Assembly: GCF_932526225.1 (NCBI RefSeq)
Contig: NC_064035.1
Location: 6,695,501-6,759,500, forward strand
Length of the DNA stretch: 64,000 nt
Source: Nematostella vectensis
Lineage: Eukaryota; Cnidaria; Anthozoa; Actiniaria; Edwardsiidae
Direction: 5' to 3'
Shown: positions 62,610 to 64,000 of the stretch, one piece after another
How positions within the stretch are numbered: the first letter of the stretch is position 1
Layout of the letters: every line of letters begins with the position of its first letter
Notes under the pieces: model-generated
What the model was told of the DNA's origin: nothing
The model's input: the letters and a program-made list of their open reading frames with translations, nothing else
Databases searched by the model: none
Position numbers and translations under genes: made by a program

Positions 62610-63368
62610 TCACTTCCCATCGTCCTCTCCGCTCCTTGTGAAGTCCCTCTTGCCGCCAGTCTTCCTCAATAGCATGACGTCACTAATCCGTATATCATGT
62701 GACACGGCCTTGCACATGTCGTAGACAGTAAGGGCGGCAACAGATACTGCCGTAAGTGCTTCCATTTCCACGCCTGTGCGACCGACAGTCGTAACAGTGC
62801 TGCGAATTTCCACAGCCTGATCTTCCTCTTCGAGCCTGAGAGACAGCTCGATGCGAGTCAGCGGTATATTATGGCAAAGAGGAATCAAAGTTGAGGTGTG
62901 CTTTGCTGCCATAATACCCGCTAAATGAGCCGTGGTTAGTACATCACCTTTCTTGATCTTGTTCTCTTTTACTAGTCGAAAGGCCACAGTGGGCAAAAGC
63001 ACTTTGCCCGTCGCAACAGCGATGCGCGTTGTCTCCATTTTGTCCTTGACCTCCACCATTTTAGCCATGCCCGTGCTGTCCACGTGCGTTAGCTTCAGAG
63101 ATCCTGATTGGTTATTGTCCTGACCTATGGTCTCTGATTGGTCACTGTCCTGGTTAGTTGGTTGTGATGTAGTACAAGACATATCTGATTGGCTCTTGTA
63201 TAAATTCATTGGTTGTGATTGGTTGTTCGATCCGTCATTGGAAGTGGAACGCGTTGAATACCGACAAGCTCGTAGAAATGCCACGGGAGTGTTGTCGACG
63301 TGTGTTGAAATTCTATTCCTCATCCAAGCTATAAAAAGGCCAAAGGATTTTTTGTTAATTGGACGCAT
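62610..63368 (-). CDS. MOCS1: Cyclic pyranopterin monophosphate synthase, MoaC/MOCS1B type (252 aa)
   Basis: MoaC-type enzymes convert 3',8-cyclo-dihydro-GTP to cyclic pyranopterin monophosphate, the first stable molybdenum cofactor intermediate, in mitochondria. The MoaC domain starts at about residue 92 (LTHVDSTGMAKMVEVKDK). Active-site residues are visible: H166 in LCHNIPLT, E201 and E203 in GVEMEALTAVSVAALTVYDMCKA, D217, K220 and K240 in KTGGKRDF. The first 40 residues are basic and Ser/Thr-rich like a mitochondrial leader, and residues 45-90 are a Gln/Asn/Ser-rich linker. In many animals this domain is the second half of MOCS1, joined to a MoaA domain by alternative splicing. Here the frame is complete with its own ATG, and no MoaA exon is visible in the 630 bases upstream. 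It may be a separate gene or the last exon of a MOCS1 locus reaching past the window. Confidence 0.88.
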   Translation of the reverse strand: MRPINKKSFGLFIAWMRNRISTHVDNTPVAFLRACRYSTRSTSNDGSNNQSQPMNLYKSQSDMSCTTSQPTNQDSDQSETIGQDNNQSGSLKLTHVDSTGMAKMVEVKDKMETTRIAVATGKVLLPTVAFRLVKENKIKKGDVLTTAHLAGIMAAKHTSTLIPLCHNIPLTRIELSLRLEEEDQAVEIRSTVTTVGRTGVEMEALTAVSVAALTVYDMCKAVSHDIRISDVMLLRKTGGKRDFTRSGEDDGK

Positions 63369-64000
63369 ATTTTACAGTGACGTATCCAGGGGAGTGTGGG
63401 AAAGAGAGAATTTACAGGACAACTCGGGCTTTAATTCAAGGGGGACAAAAACAATTCAAGTGTGCGGGGGGTTCGAGAAAGCACATTGTCCCCCCCTAAA
63501 AAACTTCGGGCAACGCCCCTGCGAGTTATGGGGATCGACTGAAAATCGTGTTCGAGTAATCCAGGTTTTAAGTTCGAACAATTATTTTTATCCGAAATGG
63601 CTGAAGATGTGATGCAAATCCGGAGAAAATTGTGAGCACACTTTAAGTTAATACGGAAACCGAGTTATTCGAATGTGCGTTTTCAGGGTTCTAATGTTAC
63701 TGTGTGCTAAATGTTCTAGTGAGGATCTCTGCTGTTAATGTATAATACCTATTGGGAAACATGAAAGGCATAGCTACGTACATGATAGTCACCCACCAAT
63801 CAGGATCATTGGACGATTCTTTTGCTTCACAATATTAAACATTCCTAAAAAAAAAAAGAAAAGAAATGAACAATTCCTGAAATTCCTTGATGAATTGGAA
63901 TGCAGAGGATCCTGATATTATTGTTAATACAATAGCAGCGTGTCAAAGGCCTGGTGATCCTAGTTATACACGTTATACAGTTTGCAGGTTGCAGAGGGAT
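63369..64000. other. Region upstream of the MoaC gene
   Basis: No exon was identified. A C/G-rich stretch near 63,460-63,520 (TGTCCCCCCCTAAAAAACTTC, then CAACGCCCCTG) resembles a transposon end but has no visible partner. Confidence 0.35.

Overview
The window is 64 kb of intron-rich, AT-rich animal nuclear DNA. Canonical GT-AG introns, vertebrate-like protein families, a tRNA-derived SINE, many small terminal-inverted-repeat elements and very long minisatellites all point to a metazoan. A cnidarian such as a sea anemone would fit the gene style and repeat load, but nothing here proves the taxon.

Seven protein-coding genes can be rebuilt by splicing with matching intron phases and recognised family motifs. 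From left to right they are: DBF4 (activator of the Cdc7 kinase, minus, 6,370-13,595); FBXL7 (F-box/LRR ubiquitin ligase adaptor, minus, 16,454-21,301); a TMEM179-like four-helix membrane protein (plus, 23,881-30,498); TRNT1 (CCA-adding enzyme, plus, 32,100-35,188); a Ral GTPase (plus, 36,077-36,971); WDR24 (GATOR2 subunit, minus, 47,965 to about 61,333, more than 20 exons); and a MoaC/MOCS1B-type molybdenum cofactor enzyme (minus, 62,610-63,368). An eighth gene, at 45,670-46,776, has a CRE plus TATA promoter and encodes an 83-residue secreted, peptide-precursor-like protein that I do not recognise. The genes are not an operon or pathway cluster.

Repeats take up about a fifth of the window: a 70-bp array (22.2-23.3 kb), a 34-bp array inside a TMEM179-like intron (25.7-30.0 kb), a 33-bp, nearly G-free array (38.85-43.2 kb), a 20-bp array in the last WDR24 intron (48.15-49.55 kb) and shorter arrays of 85, 50 and 47 bp. 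The 33-bp unit is a multiple of three without stops, so all three forward frames are open for over 4 kb; these are not genes.

The most unusual pattern is that several arrays lie on gene signals. In WDR24 a 5' splice site is repeated about eight times and a 3' splice site three times. In DBF4 the last coding residues and stop codon are repeated downstream in the 3' UTR. In the TMEM179-like gene the array starts at the splice donor. Other points worth a look are the CRE/TATA peptide gene, an overlapping uORF at the TRNT1 mitochondrial start, and a final TMEM179-like intron that only joins in frame with a non-standard donor.
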